This document shows, piece by piece, positions 15,136 to 22,243 of a stretch of DNA of 23,415 bases. Location of the stretch: contig CAYVES010000022.1 in the NCBI GenBank assembly GCA_964449845.1, positions 1-23,415 on the forward strand, given 5' to 3'. Each line of letters begins with the position of its first letter. Position 1 is the stretch's first letter. The stretch is from SOKG01 sp964449845. Lineage in GTDB: Bacteria > Chloroflexota > Dehalococcoidia > SZUA-161. The translations under genes were made by a program, and so were the position numbers. The notes under the pieces are model-generated. The model was given only the letters and a program-made list of their open reading frames with translations. It ran no database searches and was not told the origin of the DNA.

Positions 15136-16293
15136 ATGGACTTCGCTTTGACTGAAGAGCAAAGTATGCTGAAGACCAATGTCCGCAACTTTCTGGAGAA
15201 GGAGATAGTACCTGTAGTCGATGAGCATGAGAAGGAGGGCCCGCTGACCAAGGAAGCGGCTGTCGCCTTTATTCGACGGTTGACGCCCTTCGGCTATCTG
15301 GTTGGCTTTCTGCCCGAAGAGTACGGGGGCTCCGCGTTAGAAGCCAAGACCAACGGTGTCCTCCTCGAGGAACTGGCTAGGGCCTGGGCCAGCCTTGCCG
15401 GAACGCTTTTTATTGCTGCAGGCTTCTGGTGGCTCTTGAACGAGGCGGGCAGCCCGGAGCAGAAGGACAAGCTGCTGCCTCTGGCAGCCTCCGGAGACTA
15501 CATAGGTTGCATAGCAATTACGGAGCCCAACGCCGGTTCTGACGTGGCCGCCGTGGAGCTAACCGCAACCCCGGATGGGGACAACTACATACTCAATGGC
15601 ACAAAGACCTGGAGCTCCAACGGCAGCATTGCCGACGCCGCTTTTGTCCTCGCCACAACCGACAAATCGCAGGGACCTCTAGCGATGTCCTTTCTCCTCG
15701 TAGAGAGAAATGTGTCCCCTTTCACCGCTAGAGAGTTGCATAAACTTGGGCTCCGTTCCTTCCCTACCGCCGAGCTTTCATTCGATGACTGTCCGGTTCC
15801 CAAGTCAAATGTTATGGACCCAGGCTCCGGCTACCAGCGGACAATGGCCTTCTTCGATGTGTCACGGGCGATGGTGGGCGTGTTCTCCACTGGCATTGCC
15901 CAGGCTGCCATAGATGCTTCAATCAAATACGCTCAGGACAGGATGCAGTTTGGCCGCCCCATAGGCAGTTTCCAGATGATACAGGAGATGCTTGTCGACA
16001 TGATAACGGAGACCGAGGCCGGGCGTCTCCTCAGCTTCCGCGCCCTCGATCTCCTGGATAAGGGGGAGAAGTGCCGCTGGCAAGCACCGCTGGCAAAGAG
16101 CTACGCCACCGAGGCGGCAGTGAGGACGACTTCCAAGGCCATTCAGATTCATGGCGCTATGGGGCTCTCCGATGAGTATCCGGTAGAGCGATACTTCAGA
16201 GATGCCAGAACCTTGACTATTCCTGACGGCACTACTCAAATGCAGAAGCTGATCGTGGGAAGAAATGCCCTTGGCATAAGAGCCTTCGTCTAG
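15136..16293 (+). CDS. Acyl-CoA dehydrogenase family flavoprotein
   Basis: The 385-residue protein is full length for the family. It has ITEPNAGSD (128-136, FAD/substrate region), GTKTWSSNGSIADA (155-168), RMQFGRPIGSFQMIQ (269-283), IQIHGAMGLSDEYPVERYFRDAR (FAD contacts) and IPDGTTQMQKLIVGR near the C-terminus. The residue aligned with the catalytic Glu of medium-chain dehydrogenase (usually I-Y-E-G-T) is D364. Asp at this position is known in some cyclic acyl-CoA dehydrogenases, so the substrate may be unusual (family recollection, not proven). The enzyme would pass electrons to an ETF; no etf genes are in the window. An AAAGGAGG sits 6 nt before the ATG. It is the last gene of the acyl-CoA module. 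Confidence 0.9.
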   Translation: MDFALTEEQSMLKTNVRNFLEKEIVPVVDEHEKEGPLTKEAAVAFIRRLTPFGYLVGFLPEEYGGSALEAKTNGVLLEELARAWASLAGTLFIAAGFWWLLNEAGSPEQKDKLLPLAASGDYIGCIAITEPNAGSDVAAVELTATPDGDNYILNGTKTWSSNGSIADAAFVLATTDKSQGPLAMSFLLVERNVSPFTARELHKLGLRSFPTAELSFDDCPVPKSNVMDPGSGYQRTMAFFDVSRAMVGVFSTGIAQAAIDASIKYAQDRMQFGRPIGSFQMIQEMLVDMITETEAGRLLSFRALDLLDKGEKCRWQAPLAKSYATEAAVRTTSKAIQIHGAMGLSDEYPVERYFRDARTLTIPDGTTQMQKLIVGRNALGIRAFV

Positions 16294-16450
16294 CTGCTGC
16301 CGAGGGTGTCCGCAAACCGCCACTCTTCTTGGCCATCCTGGCGCTGAATCGTGAGAGTCCAGAGGCCGATTCCTCGCTTGTCACTTGTTCGCCCACCTAG
16401 CCAGTAGCCAAACGGGCATAACTTGCAAACTTGTCCTTCAGTACATGTTG

Positions 16451-16485
16451 CGGGGGGTTTGAGAGAAGCCCTATCAAACCCGCCG
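16451..16485. terminator. Hairpin between convergent genes, possible bidirectional terminator
   Basis: GGGTTTGA (16455-16462) pairs with TCAAACCC (16474-16481), and a further three pairs continue after one mismatch, around an 11-nt loop. It lies between the stops of the acyl-CoA dehydrogenase and the PT-repeat protein. No long T tract follows on either strand, so it may be only a transcript-end stabiliser. Confidence 0.4.
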
Positions 16486-16508
16486 CTCCCAATCTCCAGG
16501 ACTTCGGT

Positions 16509-17897
16509 TTAGAACGCTGCCCCGGTTCGCCTTCTCCATATCAAGAAGTAGAATGCCAGTCCACCTACTGCCAAGACACCGAGGATTGGGCCGAGCACCA
16601 ACCACATGTTAAATGGCACTGCCTCAACAGGTGGGGTAAGTATGGCAAACACAGTGAAGCCGCTCACCTCAGCCGTAATGGTGTTATTCTCTGTGTCCAC
16701 GGTACAGGGAAGCGATACCCACTGCCCTGTTGCCACATCATAGTAGGCGATAACCAGGTCGTCTTCAGCGACGCCGTCAGGGATCAGGCTGGGATCATAA
16801 TGCAGGGTTAGCCTGATCGGAGGATTGAACGTAGCGCCATCTGGCCCAAGGTCATAGGCGTAACCAACTATATAGGCACCGGGCGGCGGCGGGGGTATCT
16901 CTTCGGATAGCACTACCACATCTACCTCTATGGATTGCAGCGGCCTGCCGTCTTCTGTCAGCGCGGTGGTGCCACTATCAATGTCGATGTCCATCATTCC
17001 GTCAGGAGTGCTGTAGTGGACGTCCTCCTGCACCAGGCCATCATCATCGATTACGTCTGACAAGTCGAGCGGCGTTGGTGTTGGTATAGGTGTAGGAGTA
17101 GGCGTAGGGGTAGGGGTAGGTATGAGCGTAGGTGTTGGCGTCAGCGTAGGCGTTGGTACAGGTGTTGGCGTCAGCGTAGGAGTCGGTGTCGCTGTCGGCG
17201 CAGGAGTCGGCGTTGCTGGTGGTACGTAGGGCGGTACGTATGGTGGTACGTATGGTGGTCGCGTAGGCGTGGGAGTAGGTGTAGGCGTCGGTGTCGGTGT
17301 CGGCGTAGGTGTAGCGGTCGGTGTAGGAGTTGGCGTGGGTGTAGGCGTAGGAGTTGGCGTGGGTGTAGGCGTAGGTGTAGGCGTGGGTGTAGGAGTTGGC
17401 GTGGGTGTAGGCGTTGGTGTAGGCGTGGGTGTAGGTGTTGGCGTAGGTGTTGGCGTAGGCGTAGGTGTAGGTGTTGGTGTAGGCGTGGGAGTTGGTGTTG
17501 GTGTCGGTGTAGGCGTCGGCGCAGGCTGGAAGGTTATGTCTTGCTGTTGGCTCGGTACGCCTGTGTCACAGTAGAGGGTTTCGGTGGTATCAGCATAGGG
17601 CTCTTTTGAGGCCGTGACATCAATTCTATCCCCACCAGCGTAGCCGCCAGCGAGGTTAGCCAGGTCTACCAGATATGCTCCAGAGTCGGTAGTCGTCACC
17701 GTCTCCGACCCGCCTATAGTGACGTCGGTCACTGTGACACTAGCGCCAACAACAACCGTGACGCCGTCGGGCGCATATACGTATCCATACACGGGATGGG
17801 GAAGCGGCTGGGCAGAAGCTGGCGCAGCTGGCACAGACAGCGCCAGCAAGGCTGCCATCATCATCACGGCGCAAAGAACACGTTTTCTCTTGTTCAT
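16509..17897 (-). CDS. Secreted Pro-Thr-repeat surface protein with C-terminal membrane anchor
   Basis: The 462-residue protein begins with a signal peptide (MNKRKRVLCAVMMMAALLAL...ASAQ). Residues about 35-125 form a carboxypeptidase-regulatory-like/beta-sandwich domain (VYGYVYAPDGVTVVVGASVT). Then from about 127 a long Pro-Thr-rich spacer (PTPTP...) interrupted by RPPYVPPYVPPYVPP. A folded extracellular domain follows (YAYDLGPDGATFNPPIRLTL, ITAEVSGFTVFAIL). The end has a transmembrane helix (NMWLVLGPILGVLAVGGLAFYFLIW) and RRRTGAAF. The design is a wall-spanning or stalked surface protein with the spacer as a rigid rod; no enzyme motif is seen. AGGG precedes the ATG, and the gene starts 9 bp after the Gly-Tyr-rich protein gene, so they are co-transcribed. 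The repeat is prone to length change. Confidence 0.85.
   Translation of the reverse strand: MNKRKRVLCAVMMMAALLALSVPAAPASAQPLPHPVYGYVYAPDGVTVVVGASVTVTDVTIGGSETVTTTDSGAYLVDLANLAGGYAGGDRIDVTASKEPYADTTETLYCDTGVPSQQQDITFQPAPTPTPTPTPTPTPTPTPTPTPTPTPTPTPTPTPTPTPTPTPTPTPTPTPTPTPTPTPTPTPTPTPTPTATPTPTPTPTPTPTPTPTRPPYVPPYVPPYVPPATPTPAPTATPTPTLTPTPVPTPTLTPTPTLIPTPTPTPTPTPIPTPTPLDLSDVIDDDGLVQEDVHYSTPDGMMDIDIDSGTTALTEDGRPLQSIEVDVVVLSEEIPPPPPGAYIVGYAYDLGPDGATFNPPIRLTLHYDPSLIPDGVAEDDLVIAYYDVATGQWVSLPCTVDTENNTITAEVSGFTVFAILTPPVEAVPFNMWLVLGPILGVLAVGGLAFYFLIWRRRTGAAF
17072..17520. repeat. Low-complexity Pro-Thr codon repeat
   Basis: Within the PT-repeat gene, about 450 bp are made of variants of a 6-bp unit (GGTGTAGGCGTAGG-like on the plus strand), encoding (PT)n on the minus strand. 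A non-repeat PPYVPP insert sits at 17216-17262. The plus strand also gives a frame of pure Gly-Val (GVGVGV), which is an artefact. Expect slippage and assembly error here. Confidence 0.9.
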
Positions 17898-17906
17898 TTC
17901 GCCCTC

Positions 17907-18707
17907 TTACATTTCGAAAGTTTCTGTGGTGGTCTTGTAAACCCAGACGGCATCTCCTGGATTTGTTATGAAGTCCTCATTCCAGGGAAATCCGTGCACA
18001 TAGCTTTCGTACCGTTGATTCGCTCTATCCCACCAGGAAAGGACTTCTACATTTCCAACGAGATTGTCGATCTCGAGAAATGTTGCCGCCGGTCGCTGCC
18101 AGTTGACATTGTTCCAGCCAGCATACAGAGTGATGGTCTGCCCATCCACATGGAAGGCATGGAGACCCGATGAGAACGACGGCTTCACCGACTCGCCGGT
18201 GTTCACTTTGACTTGAAGATTGTGGTCGCCCGGGGTCAGATAGTCAGAGTCAAAACAGATCACATACCTGACTACAGTGTCGGCGGCGGAGTACCCATAC
18301 CCATAGCCGAAGCCATAGCCGTAGCCACTCTGGTATCCGACCATGTACCCGTATCCGTAATCGTACGTCTCCATTCTGCTGACGGAGGCCCCGATATGAG
18401 AAGCATCCAGATCTCCGGTTACGCTTGTCACATTACCATTGGTGTCGAACTCAATAGTTATGTTGGTGGCTCCGGAGATGATCGCCTGGATATTGTCTAT
18501 TGGGATCCTTTCGCTAGTCTGGAATGTAAGGGTAGTGGTGAGGCACATCGTATTTAGTTTGTCTACCGATGTGGGGCCGGAGATGCTAATAGTTAGCGCG
18601 GAGGCTCCCAGGGGAAGCAAAACGACCATAAGTACAATCGCGAGTGCCAAGGCAAAACTAATCAGCAGTTTCAGTCGTCGTGTTCTATGATGCTTAGACT
18701 CTAACAT
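17907..18707 (-). CDS. Secreted Gly-Tyr-rich surface protein
   Basis: The 266-residue protein has a basic start (KHHRTRRLK) and a hydrophobic signal segment (LLISFALALAIVLMVVLLPL) ending near ALTISISG. Beta-rich sequence follows with a Gly-Tyr tract around residues 115-140 (YGYGYMVGYQSGYGYGFGYG), interrupting an otherwise ordinary domain. The C-terminal part (WNNVNWQRP...VLSWWDRANQRYESYVHGFP...GDAVWVYKTTTETFEM) resembles small beta-sandwich/adhesin-like repeats of anaerobe surface proteins, but I cannot name a family. There is no C-terminal membrane helix. A GGGAGGA precedes the ATG at 8 nt. It is first in an operon with the PT-repeat protein and is controlled by the array at 18767-18880. Confidence 0.75.
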   Translation of the reverse strand: MLESKHHRTRRLKLLISFALALAIVLMVVLLPLGASALTISISGPTSVDKLNTMCLTTTLTFQTSERIPIDNIQAIISGATNITIEFDTNGNVTSVTGDLDASHIGASVSRMETYDYGYGYMVGYQSGYGYGFGYGYGYSAADTVVRYVICFDSDYLTPGDHNLQVKVNTGESVKPSFSSGLHAFHVDGQTITLYAGWNNVNWQRPAATFLEIDNLVGNVEVLSWWDRANQRYESYVHGFPWNEDFITNPGDAVWVYKTTTETFEM

Positions 18708-18766
18708 CGTCGTTTCCTCCCACCCTTGTTATCAATCCTGGGTAGTGCTACGGTCACACTTTTGCT

Positions 18767-18880
18767 AGTGTACGGATTTGGAATTAAAAAAACGGTTACG
18801 GATGTAACGAATAGATTACAAAGGGCTTACAATCGGCTTACAAATTACAGGAGGCTTACAACGGGCTTACGATGATTACA
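18767..18880 (-). promoter_or_regulatory. Surface-protein operon promoter with phased TGTAA array
   Basis: On the minus strand a run of GTAA boxes has plus-strand ttac starts at 18796, 18816, 18827, 18838, 18845, 18856, 18867 and 18876. Most steps are 11 bp. The -10-like TACACT is at 18767-18772. The boxes nearest the promoter lie 27, 47, 58 and 69 bp from the first base of the -10, matching the arrays at 10242-10318 and 19129-19204. A TTTTTTAAT element sits in between at the same place as TTCTTAAT in the others. Boxes mostly read TGTAAGCC. I read this as an activator-binding array; the regulator is unknown. Confidence 0.65.
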
Positions 18881-18952
18881 TTTTCATAAGCATGAACACG
18901 TCATTTGGCTTACAGTAATTACATTTTCATAGCCACGAACTCGTCATTTGAC
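18874..18952. repeat. Tandem pair of 36-bp direct repeats
   Basis: Copies at 18874-18909 and 18917-18952 share ATTACATTTTCATA, GAAC, CGTCATTTG and a final C, with a few substitutions and one small indel. The period is 43 bp, about four helical turns. Both copies begin with the TTACA word of the adjacent array and could be part of the regulatory region. Confidence 0.7.
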
Positions 18953-19128
18953 CTGGTCATGATGTAATAGTCTCTGAACTGCGGCTGATGCGGTGCAAAA
19001 GGCACACCTGGCTCTCGAGATATTCCTGCCTAGAAGCTGGCTGATATGGAGAACACTGCCTTGCAGGATGCCGGTAGGAATACAGACTCTGGATTACGGC
19101 GATACCCTTAATCTCTTCCTAATAGAAT

Positions 19129-19204
19129 TGTAAGCCCTTTGTAAGCGCTTTGTAATTTAGTCTTTACTTCCTTAACCCCTTTCTTAATTCAATGTGCGTA
19201 TAGT
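19129..19204 (+). promoter_or_regulatory. gmhA operon promoter with phased TGTAA array
   Basis: TGTAA occurs at 19129, 19140 and 19151, exactly 11 bp apart, reading TGTAAGCCCTT then TGTAAGCGCTT then TGTAATTTAG. A TTAAC at 19172 occupies the place of the fourth box, and TTCTTAATTC is shared with the MarR-gene array. The -10-like TATAGT is at 19199-19204. Distances from the G of GTAA to the first base of the -10 are 69, 58 and 47 bp, as in the other two arrays. It would give a leader of about 175 nt. Confidence 0.65.
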
Positions 19205-19384
19205 GGCTCAAAGCAAGTGGGACAGGTGGCGACCAAGTCTGCCGATAAGAACTGGAAGATATAAGTCAGGAACATCTCTCCCGGGCGGAGGCTCAGCCCG
19301 ATATTCACCACAATTGTCACAGACCGCATGGCTCATAAGGGAAATGCGAGTAGTTGGACCGACAAGGAAAGGAGGGCTGCTACC

Positions 19385-20041
19385 ATGACGGGTGCTGTGA
19401 GGAGTGTTGTCAGGACAGACACCTTTATTCTGGAGACCATAAGCTCCTATTTCGCTGAGGTATCCGATCTTCTGAGCAAACTACCTGTCGATAGATTGGA
19501 GCAGGCAATCTATCGCCTTGAGGATGCTCGGTGGAAGAGGCAGGCGGTGTTTATCTGCGGCAACGGGGGCTCCGCTGCCACCTCCATCCATTTCGCCTGC
19601 GATCTGGCCAAGGGCGCAATGGCGGAGAACAAGCCTGCTATCAAGGCAAGATCCCTGTGTGAGAATACTTCTTTGGTCACTGCCTGGGCTAACGATGCCT
19701 CCTATGACGATATTTTTACTCAGTGCATGGAGCCGTGGATAAAATCAGGGGATGTCCTCATAGCCATAAGCGGAAGCGGCAACTCCCGGAACGTGATCAA
19801 CGCCGTGGGCATGGCACGAGATGAGGGAGCCACTACCATCGGCTTTACCGGCTTTGATGGTGGAAAGCTGAAGGATATGGTCGATATCTGCATTACAGTC
19901 CCCAGTGACTCAATGGAGCAGATTGAGGATGTCCATCTTCTCCTCTGCCATCTTATCACTAATTGCCTGAGGGAGAGTCGTCCTGAGGACATCCGGCGGG
20001 CAACCTCGCGCTTGCTATTATTCGCCCCCCAGGGTTCGTAG
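19385..20041 (+). CDS. gmhA: GmhA-like SIS-domain phosphoheptose isomerase
   Basis: The 218-residue protein is an SIS-domain isomerase of the phosphoheptose type: FICGNGGSAATSIHFACDLA (56-75), AISGSGNSRNVINAVGMARD (127-146), GFTGFDGGKLKDMVD and VPSDSMEQIEDVHLLLCH. GmhA converts sedoheptulose 7-phosphate to D-glycero-manno-heptose 7-phosphate at the start of nucleotide-heptose synthesis. Relative to the E. coli enzyme as I recall it, the Glu of 'HFAxEL' is Asp (D73) and the Gln of 'IQEVH' is Glu (E181), so specificity could differ. I prefer ATG 19385 because AAAGGAGGG (19368-19376) is 8 nt upstream; an earlier ATG at 19328 lacks an SD. A GmhB-like gene follows 73 bp later. Confidence 0.8.
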   Translation: MTGAVRSVVRTDTFILETISSYFAEVSDLLSKLPVDRLEQAIYRLEDARWKRQAVFICGNGGSAATSIHFACDLAKGAMAENKPAIKARSLCENTSLVTAWANDASYDDIFTQCMEPWIKSGDVLIAISGSGNSRNVINAVGMARDEGATTIGFTGFDGGKLKDMVDICITVPSDSMEQIEDVHLLLCHLITNCLRESRPEDIRRATSRLLLFAPQGS

Positions 20042-20114
20042 AAGATATGTCGGCATGATAGGGCGGACTAATATCGTCGGGCAGTTGAAACACCTGCAAT
20101 GGTGAGGGCAAGCT

Positions 20115-20663
20115 ATGCGCAAAAGAGCTGTATTCCTGGATAGAGATGGCACCATAGCCAGGGACGTCCACTACTGCCGCCGGGTGGAGGACTTCGAAAT
20201 CTTGCCCACTGTTCCCCAGGCAATAAGACTACTGAATCAGTATGGCTTTGAGGTAGTGGTCATCACTAACCAATCCGGTATTGCCCGTGGCTACTTCACT
20301 GAGGAAACGCTCCTTCGGATTCACCAGCATATGAGACAAGAGTTGGCGGAATACGGTGCCCGGGTAGATGCTATCTACTATTGCCCGCACCATCCCGATG
20401 ACGGGTGTGAGTATGGAAAGCCCAGGCCAGGGCTTCTGCTAAAGGCAGCGGAGGAGCTCGGGATCGACCTGTCGCAGTCGTTTATGGTGGGGGATGCGGG
20501 GAGGGATATGAAGGCTGGCAAAGCTGCTGGCTGCCGCACCGCGCTGATAGCCACTGGCCCCAACGCCGGCCGGGAAATCACCGACCCCCCTGACTATGTT
20601 GCCAGTAGCATGCTCGAGGTAGCCCGGTGGGTAGTGGGAGAGGGATATAAGGCTAGCTCCTAG
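20115..20663 (+). CDS. gmhB: GmhB-like HAD phosphatase (heptose bisphosphate type)
   Basis: The 182-residue protein belongs to the HAD-IIIA histidinol-phosphatase/GmhB group: FLDRDGTI (7-14, nucleophile D9, acid D11), VVITNQSGIARGYFTEE (48-64), KPRPGLLLKAAEELGID (102-118) and FMVGDAGRDMKAGKAAGC (123-140). GmhB removes the 7-phosphate from heptose 1,7-bisphosphate. In the zinc loop, C90-P-H92-H and C98 are present, but the last Cys of the usual C-x-C-R-K-P is Y100 and the following Arg is Gly (CEYGKP). The loop may therefore not bind zinc in the usual way. The SD (GTGAGGG) is weak. It overlaps the convergent radical SAM gene by 11 bp. Confidence 0.85.
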   Translation: MRKRAVFLDRDGTIARDVHYCRRVEDFEILPTVPQAIRLLNQYGFEVVVITNQSGIARGYFTEETLLRIHQHMRQELAEYGARVDAIYYCPHHPDDGCEYGKPRPGLLLKAAEELGIDLSQSFMVGDAGRDMKAGKAAGCRTALIATGPNAGREITDPPDYVASSMLEVARWVVGEGYKASS

Positions 20664-22110
20664 CGGGACGTTCGTCAAATTTCTTGAAACTTTCTAGCTT
20701 CAGGCTTTTGCGCAGAGCGTTCCACAGCCCTCTTGGTCCTAGCTTCATAGGATAGACCCTGGTCTTGTTGAGGTAGACCTTTGCCAGATAGTAAAGCAGG
20801 AAGAAAAACCTATTGTAGGGCAGGTAAATCAGGTAATTCAGCACTATGTTCCTCAAGAAGGGAAGCCAGACAACCACTAGTCCCAGGGTGGAAAGGTTCC
20901 TTTGGATATTCTTTTCTCTTTCGCTAAAACAGGAAAGGGGTGATTTATTCATATAGGACATATGAAGCTGTTCATATTTGGGATTATATATCCCCTTTTC
21001 AATGCAGTAGTCACCCAACTCGGTCCGGGGATAGGGGTGGAAGATAGGGAATTCAACAAAGGATGCCTTAGCCTTTATGTTTAGGTCTATGGTCTCGATT
21101 TCGTTTTCTATGGTGGCGAAGGGGAGCCCCAATATATTATTGGAGAAGGTGTTGATACCATACTTGCGGCAAGTGTGAAAGGCGTTTATGATTTGCTCTT
21201 CACTCATATTTCGGTGCAGTATTTCGTTGCGGAAGTAAGCATTGCCCGCTTCAATTGACATGCTTATGGAGAAACAGCCGGCTTCCTTAAGCAACTTCGC
21301 CATGTCTTCCGTCATCAAATCGGCCCTGGTTAAGCAATGGAAAGGAATACCTATCTTCTCTTTGTATTTCTTGACGAACTCTTCAAGCCAGTCATCCGCC
21401 CGGTATGTAAATATGTCATCGTAGAATTTGACAAACCCCATGGGGTACTGGTGTTTAACCCTCTGGATTTCCTCTATCACATAGTCTACAGAATGCCTCC
21501 TTAGTATCTTTCCCTTATCACGGTATAGTTTTCTGAAGACATGGTTGAAACAATAGGTACAATCATACGGGCATCCTCGCGAGGCCATAAAGCTCCTCAA
21601 GGGCCAGCGCCCTAGCTCAGTAGTCTGATAGAGCAGATCCCGATCAGGGAAGGGAAGATTGTCCAGGTCTTGGTATAGCATTCTGGTACCAGCATCGTTC
21701 CCTTGGCGGGTAACGATGTTCTTTACCGATGAAACATCATCGCCGTTCTCCAGTCGGGATAGTAGCTCGGTAAATGCTTCATCGCCCTCCCCCATACATA
21801 TCGCGTCTAGTGTGCTCTCCTGAATACATTGAGGGTAGTATGTGGTGTGGGGGCCGCCCATAATGGTGAATATGTCTGGGAATTTAGACTTGATTAGCTT
21901 GTTGACTTCAAGGTAGTACTTATGTTCCCCGGTGGAGGCGCTATAAGCAACTACCTCGGGCCTGAGGGCGTGGATCTTATCAATGACGTTGTCTCGCGTC
22001 AATACGGCGAGGTTGGTACTGTGCCCCCTCGCCTTGGCCAGGGCGGCAACCAGCATTATGCCAAGCGGGTCTATATAGTCTATGGCTTGGGTAGCGAAAA
22101 GTATCTTCAT
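20653..22110 (-). CDS. B12-binding-type radical SAM protein
   Basis: The 485-residue protein has an N-terminal Rossmann-like B12-binding-type domain (ILFATQAIDYIDPLGIMLVA, MGGPHTTYYP 84-93, GEGDEAF) without a DxHxxG motif, then the radical SAM cluster motif CPYDCTYC (C180, C184, C187), a TIM-barrel region (FVKFYDDIFTY, LTRADLMTEDM, MSIEAGNAYFR) and a hydrophobic C-terminal stretch (LGLVVVWLPFLRNIVLNYL, FFFLLYYLAKVYL) that may contact membrane. Substrate is unknown; such proteins methylate or modify sugars, lipids or antibiotic-like molecules. I start at ATG 22108-22110 because the GGAGG (22117-22121) abuts the other in-frame ATG at 22116 but is 6 nt from this one. It lies 133 bp after the DegT gene on the same strand, likely the same surface-sugar locus. 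Confidence 0.85.
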   Translation of the reverse strand: MKILFATQAIDYIDPLGIMLVAALAKARGHSTNLAVLTRDNVIDKIHALRPEVVAYSASTGEHKYYLEVNKLIKSKFPDIFTIMGGPHTTYYPQCIQESTLDAICMGEGDEAFTELLSRLENGDDVSSVKNIVTRQGNDAGTRMLYQDLDNLPFPDRDLLYQTTELGRWPLRSFMASRGCPYDCTYCFNHVFRKLYRDKGKILRRHSVDYVIEEIQRVKHQYPMGFVKFYDDIFTYRADDWLEEFVKKYKEKIGIPFHCLTRADLMTEDMAKLLKEAGCFSISMSIEAGNAYFRNEILHRNMSEEQIINAFHTCRKYGINTFSNNILGLPFATIENEIETIDLNIKAKASFVEFPIFHPYPRTELGDYCIEKGIYNPKYEQLHMSYMNKSPLSCFSEREKNIQRNLSTLGLVVVWLPFLRNIVLNYLIYLPYNRFFFLLYYLAKVYLNKTRVYPMKLGPRGLWNALRKSLKLESFKKFDERPARS

Positions 22111-22243
22111 TATCATCCTCCCTATTAGTCAGATATTTTCCCATCTCTCATAGAAGGTGAACTCCAGCAGGAGCTCCCGGGACAGTTTTGCAGCAGCTCT
22201 TGTTGATATGCTGAGTCGGCGGCCATCGGCACAGTGGCGTGAC

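Larger units (their letters stand above)
18708..19384. other. Divergent regulatory region between surface-protein and gmhA operons
   Basis: These 677 bp contain two outward-facing TGTAA arrays with -10 boxes (18767-18880 on the minus strand, 19129-19204 on the plus strand), a tandem 36-bp repeat (18874-18952) between them, and about 180 bp of gmhA leader. An ATG at 19328 gives a longer gmhA frame but has no SD. No gene is supported in this stretch. Confidence 0.6.

Noticed and set aside
17072..17520. Regular repeat region considered as a possible CRISPR array
   Set aside because: Units are 6-bp codon repeats inside a coding frame with no spacers, so it is a protein repeat.
17269..17574. Plus-strand frame encoding a pure Gly-Val repeat
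   Set aside because: It is the antisense reading of the Pro-Thr codon repeat in the real minus-strand gene; not a gene.
19328..19384. Longer N-terminus for the GmhA-like protein
   Set aside because: No SD before ATG 19328, whereas AAAGGAGGG precedes ATG 19385.
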